From the NCBI GenBank assembly GCA_946885925.1, contig CAMPHP010000118.1:1-7789 (forward strand): a stretch of 7,789 nucleotides of DNA, read 5' to 3'. This document shows positions 5,302 to 7,789 of this stretch, piece by piece (positions within the stretch are counted from its first letter, which is position 1; each line of letters opens with the position of its first letter). The translations under genes and the position numbers were made by a program. The notes below the pieces were generated by a model. That model saw nothing but the letters and a program-made list of their open reading frames with translations, ran no database searches and was not told the DNA's origin. The stretch is from an uncultured Litorilinea sp. GTDB lineage: Bacteria > Chloroflexota > Anaerolineae > Caldilineales > Caldilineaceae.

Positions 5302-7089
5302 CTACCGCTCAGCCTCTAGCAGGGCGCGTACAGCGGCGGCACTGCCACAGGACAGGGCGGCAGTGGCGAGTTGGCGACAGCGGGTCATGTCTAGGCCGCG
5401 TACAATCTCTTTGATGATGGGGACGGCGGGCAGTGCCACACTTAACTCGTTAACGCCCAGGCCAAGCAGCAAGGGGGTAGCAAGGGGATCGCCTGCAATT
5501 TCGCCGCAGAGCGAGACGGATTTGCCAGCAGCTTTGGCCGCATTGCAGGTTTGATAGATGAGGTGGAGGACGGCAGGGTGGAGTGGATCGGCCAGATTGG
5601 CGACGGTGCTGTTGGTGCGATCACTGGCAAAGACATATTGGGCGAGGTCGTTGGTGCCAATGCTAAAGAAATCGACATGGGGCGCGAGCGACGAGGCAAT
5701 CAACGCCGCCGAGGGGACTTCGATCATAATGCCCAGTTTGAGATGGGGTAGGCTATCCCGGGCGTTAGGCAATTGATCATGATCGTCTTGGAATGCACTG
5801 TTTTGCTGGCGCGAGAGCATATACTCTTCGCCATTCGATTCATCATGGATGGCATCTAGGATGGCGCGCACCGCAAAAATCTCTTCAGCCGTGCTGATCA
5901 TGGGCAGCATAAAGCGCACATCAACGGATTCGGGCGCACTCTGGGCAGCAGCTTGAAGCGCGCGATATTGGACGCGCAATAAGTCTGGCTCGGCAATCAG
6001 CAAACGCACGCCACGCAAGCCTAAAAAGGGGTTATCCTCGCGATGGTGGGAGATGTAGTTCACTGGCTTGTCGCCGCCTGCGTCCAGGGCACGCACGGTG
6101 AGCTGGTTGTTCACCTGGGCGATGAATTGGGCATAGGTCGATCGTTGCTCTTCAAAGCTAGGTGGTACGGCGCGGCCTTGAAAAAGATATTCGGTGCGTA
6201 GGAGGCCAATCCCATCTGCACCTACCGTCTTGCTTTGCGCTACTTCTTGGGGGCTATTGGCATTGGCAAGTACAGGGACATGCAAACCATCGCGCGTGTA
6301 GGCTGGCTCATGGGCATGGGAGAGGGCAATTACCCCAGCGGCGATATATTCCTGGCGCACGCTGCTATAGCGTTGCAGATCGGCAGGGTCAAGATCGACC
6401 AAGAGATGCCCCTGGTTGCCATCCACCACGGCATCCTGTTCTGGCAGAAGCTGAAGCACGAATGGGCCAATGGTACAGACCATTGGAATGCCCATGCTGC
6501 GCGCCAGAATCGCGGAGTGGGCTGTGGGGGTGCTGTAAGCCAGTGCAATGCCCACCACATGCCCAGGGGGAAGTTGGGCCAAGTCCGAGAGTGTTAGGTC
6601 TTCCGCCGCGAGGATGGTTTGTGGGGGGAGTTGGGTGAGTTGAGGCCGGCTCAGTGCTGCCCCCAACTCGGTTAGGAGCCGTTGGCCCAAGTCAAGGATA
6701 TCAATGGCGCGCCCGGCAAAGTACTCATCCTCAAAGGAATGAAAGAGATCCGCCAATTCGTTGATGGTCTTGTAGGTGGCGGCTGCGGCACTGAGCCTCT
6801 CTTCGTAGATGGCTGCTTGGATCCAGTCGAGTAGGGTCTTGTCTTGCAAGATCACACGGTGGGCAGCAAAAATCTCACCCACCAGCGTGTTGCTGTTGGC
6901 TGCAAGCTCTTCTAGCTCGGCATCGACACGGGCATGGGCTGCCAGAAAGATCTGCCATTCCTCATGCGGGTCGACAGCTAGGTTGTCAGATGGAGGGGCA
7001 AGCGGCGCGGCCAATCCAGGACGATAGAGGTGTAGCGATCCGATACCGATACCTGGCGCGGCGGCAAGCCCTTGATACACCTGCGTCAT
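5302..7089 (-). CDS. ptsI: PTS enzyme I (PEP-protein phosphotransferase), probably of the dihydroxyacetone relay
   Basis: Enzyme I autophosphorylates on histidine from PEP and passes the phosphoryl group to HPr. The 595-residue protein (E. coli 575) has the usual order: N-terminal helical HPr-binding part with GIGIG near residues 13-17, swivelling His domain with His191 in PTAHSAILARSMGIPMV, and PEP-binding TIM barrel with GADGIGLLRTEYLF (Arg298), VRALDAGGDKP (Arg333), GLRGVR (357-362), GIMIEVPSAA (Glu457), FFSIGTNDLAQY (Asp481) and LCGEIAGDP (Cys528). All C-terminal catalytic residues are present. Two oddities: the usual GG-x-TSH around the phospho-His reads ST-P-TAH, and a polar stretch of some 25-30 extra residues interrupts the barrel at about 415-448. 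The start is ATG at 7089, with AGGG 11 bases upstream (7101-7104). It lies 52 bases after ptsH and in series with dhaM, so the dedicated partner is probably DhaM. Confidence 0.95.
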   Translation of the reverse strand: MTQVYQGLAAAPGIGIGSLHLYRPGLAAPLAPPSDNLAVDPHEEWQIFLAAHARVDAELEELAANSNTLVGEIFAAHRVILQDKTLLDWIQAAIYEERLSAAAATYKTINELADLFHSFEDEYFAGRAIDILDLGQRLLTELGAALSRPQLTQLPPQTILAAEDLTLSDLAQLPPGHVVGIALAYSTPTAHSAILARSMGIPMVCTIGPFVLQLLPEQDAVVDGNQGHLLVDLDPADLQRYSSVRQEYIAAGVIALSHAHEPAYTRDGLHVPVLANANSPQEVAQSKTVGADGIGLLRTEYLFQGRAVPPSFEEQRSTYAQFIAQVNNQLTVRALDAGGDKPVNYISHHREDNPFLGLRGVRLLIAEPDLLRVQYRALQAAAQSAPESVDVRFMLPMISTAEEIFAVRAILDAIHDESNGEEYMLSRQQNSAFQDDHDQLPNARDSLPHLKLGIMIEVPSAALIASSLAPHVDFFSIGTNDLAQYVFASDRTNSTVANLADPLHPAVLHLIYQTCNAAKAAGKSVSLCGEIAGDPLATPLLLGLGVNELSVALPAVPIIKEIVRGLDMTRCRQLATAALSCGSAAAVRALLEAER

Positions 7090-7141
7090 GGGTGAACCAT
7101 CCCTGCTACGTGCGTTGGCCGCGGCCTCGTAATCGAAGCAA

Positions 7142-7480
7142 TTAGTCTACGGAGTCGGTGGCACTGAATAGCTGGGCTACTGCGTCAATCGCCTCTTTCG
7201 CATCCGGCCCTGCCGCGGCCAAGCGTAAGACATGGCCTTGGCGTGCTTGGAGCTGCATGAGTTGCAGAATGCTCTTGACATCGACGACAGGCGAAGGCCG
7301 CGACAAATTTTCGGCAGTAATGGTAGAGCGATACTGGTTGGCGACTTTCACCAAATCTTTGCCCGCGCGCAGATGTAACCCCAAAGGGTCAGAGATGGTA
7401 ATGCTGGTGCTAATTGATTCGGTGGTCATACGCACGCTATCTCGGTGTGAAAGAAAATTTTGCATGGACTGAGAATACAT
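7142..7480 (-). CDS. ptsH: HPr family phosphocarrier protein
   Basis: HPr carries the phosphoryl group from enzyme I, here presumably to DhaM encoded just upstream. The conserved core runs from SISTSITISDPLGLHLRAG to the C-terminus. The active His is in GLHLRAG (His36 counting from the ATG at 7480) and the Ser46-like site is in VDVKSILQLM (Ser70). The usual GLHARPA reads GLHLRAG here, so Ala16 and Pro18 of the E. coli numbering are replaced. The start is uncertain. The open frame begins at ATG 7480 (112 residues), but family length (85-95) fits the ATG at 7429 better (95 residues, beginning MTTESIST), or the GTG two codons before it. The first 17 residues (MYSQSMQNFLSHRDSVR) do not look like HPr. 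None of the starts has a strong ribosome binding site. The TAA stop lies 52 bases before ptsI. Confidence 0.92.
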   Translation of the reverse strand: MYSQSMQNFLSHRDSVRMTTESISTSITISDPLGLHLRAGKDLVKVANQYRSTITAENLSRPSPVVDVKSILQLMQLQARQGHVLRLAAAGPDAKEAIDAVAQLFSATDSVD

Positions 7481-7490
7481 TCAGATTTTA

Positions 7491-7514
7491 GTTTCAGAAA
7501 CCTAATTCTGAAAC
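7491..7514. repeat. 9-bp inverted repeat between dhaM and ptsH
   Basis: GTTTCAGAA (7491-7499) and TTCTGAAAC (7506-7514) are perfect reverse complements separated by six bases (7500-7505). On the minus-strand transcript they could form a 9-bp hairpin just ahead of ptsH. The following TAAAATCTGA is not a T-run, so a classical terminator is unlikely. An operator, a processing hairpin or a weak attenuator is possible. The sequence lies in the only clearly AT-rich spacer of the dhaM-ptsH-ptsI part. Confidence 0.5.
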
Positions 7515-7530
7515 CTAATAAGGTAATAAG
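7497..7530. repeat. short direct repeats in the dhaM-ptsH spacer
   Basis: GAAACCTAA occurs at 7497-7505 and again at 7510-7518, and TAATAAG at 7516-7522 and 7524-7530. The copies overlap the inverted repeat at 7491-7514. Together almost the whole spacer after the dhaM stop is made of repeated units, which suggests either a regulator binding array or local slippage duplication. Confidence 0.4.
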
Positions 7531-7789
7531 CTAACTACGCGGGAGCACCTTGTCTACATGGATTACATCCTCGGCGGCTTGGTTGATCTCCTCCAAGGTG
7601 CGATCCAGCCCTGCTTCAATCGCGGCAATGATAGCGCCTTCGACGAGGGGCGCATTGCTGATGCGGCAAAGTGCTTGCTGATCGGGCTCCAGCATATCCA
7701 CCGCGGTTTCGGCGCTGAGAACGGCACTACCCAAATCAACGAGGATGAGCACGCCATCCGGGCTGAGATTGGCTTGAATGGCTTCGAGA
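7531..7789 (-). CDS. dhaM: PTS-dependent dihydroxyacetone kinase phosphotransferase subunit DhaM, 5' part missing
   Basis: DhaM takes a phosphoryl group from HPr on a histidine of its EIIA-like (mannose-family fold) domain and hands it to ADP bound in DhaL, which with DhaK phosphorylates dihydroxyacetone. The 85 C-terminal residues are visible, entering the window in LEAIQANLSPDG. They contain the family signature VDLGSAVLSAETAVDML, then APLVEGAIIAAIEAGLD, both close to the E. coli DhaM EIIA domain. The catalytic histidine near the N-terminus lies beyond the right edge. The protein ends at VLPRS-stop (7531), so unlike E. coli DhaM it has no fused HPr and EI-like domains; these functions come from the next two genes. 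The frame is open to the window edge, so the true start is not here. dhaK and dhaL are probably just upstream, but this is inference. Confidence 0.92.
   Translation of the reverse strand, partial: LEAIQANLSPDGVLILVDLGSAVLSAETAVDMLEPDQQALCRISNAPLVEGAIIAAIEAGLDRTLEEINQAAEDVIHVDKVLPRS

Noticed and set aside
7117..7126. GGCCGCGGCC palindrome between ptsH and ptsI
   Set aside because: A 10-bp GC-only palindrome is easily explained by base composition, and nothing else supports a function.
1..7789. CRISPR array, mobile element, tRNA/rRNA or defence system
   Set aside because: No regularly spaced repeats, transposase or integrase motifs, terminal repeats or RNA-gene signatures were seen; the window is filled by metabolic genes in one orientation.

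Overview
All recognisable genes in this window are on the minus strand, so they are transcribed from the right end to the left. In order of transcription they are: the 3' part of dhaM (dihydroxyacetone kinase phosphocarrier subunit), ptsH (HPr), ptsI (PTS enzyme I), a roughly 300-base gap with a doubtful 67-codon ORF, then glpA, glpB and glpC (anaerobic glycerol-3-phosphate dehydrogenase), and the 5' two thirds of a panE/apbA-type ketopantoate reductase gene that runs off the left edge.

The right part (about 5302-7789) is a phosphoryl relay: PEP to enzyme I, to HPr, to DhaM, and (through DhaK and DhaL, which would lie outside the window if present) to dihydroxyacetone, giving DHAP. In E. coli, HPr-like and EI-like domains are fused to DhaM; here the three parts are separate genes in a row. 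No sugar EIIB or EIIC component is visible. The relay proteins have unusual active-site surroundings: enzyme I has AYSTPTAHSAILAR where GG-x-TSH-x-AI is usual, and HPr has GLHLRAG where GLHARPA is usual.

The left part (about 661-5004) is a compact glpABC operon. The glpA and glpB genes overlap by 8 bases, and glpC and panE by 4. It has its own likely promoter (TTGCTC, 17-bp spacer, TACAAT) placed so close to the glpA ATG that the transcript would be leaderless or nearly so. A perfect 32-bp palindrome covers the glpB stop codon. GlpABC oxidises sn-glycerol 3-phosphate to DHAP at the membrane, so both halves of the locus feed the same product, DHAP: one from dihydroxyacetone, one from glycerol 3-phosphate.

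Organism: a bacterium of moderate to fairly high GC content. A stand-alone DhaM-HPr-EI set, a probable leaderless promoter and weak Shine-Dalgarno sequences would fit a Chloroflexota-like lineage, but this is a weak inference. There is no sign of phage, insertion sequence, CRISPR array, tRNA or rRNA. The window is mainly a glycerol/dihydroxyacetone catabolic locus made of known families. The interest lies in its wiring, the altered PTS motifs, the palindromic intergenic elements and the coupled panE-like gene.
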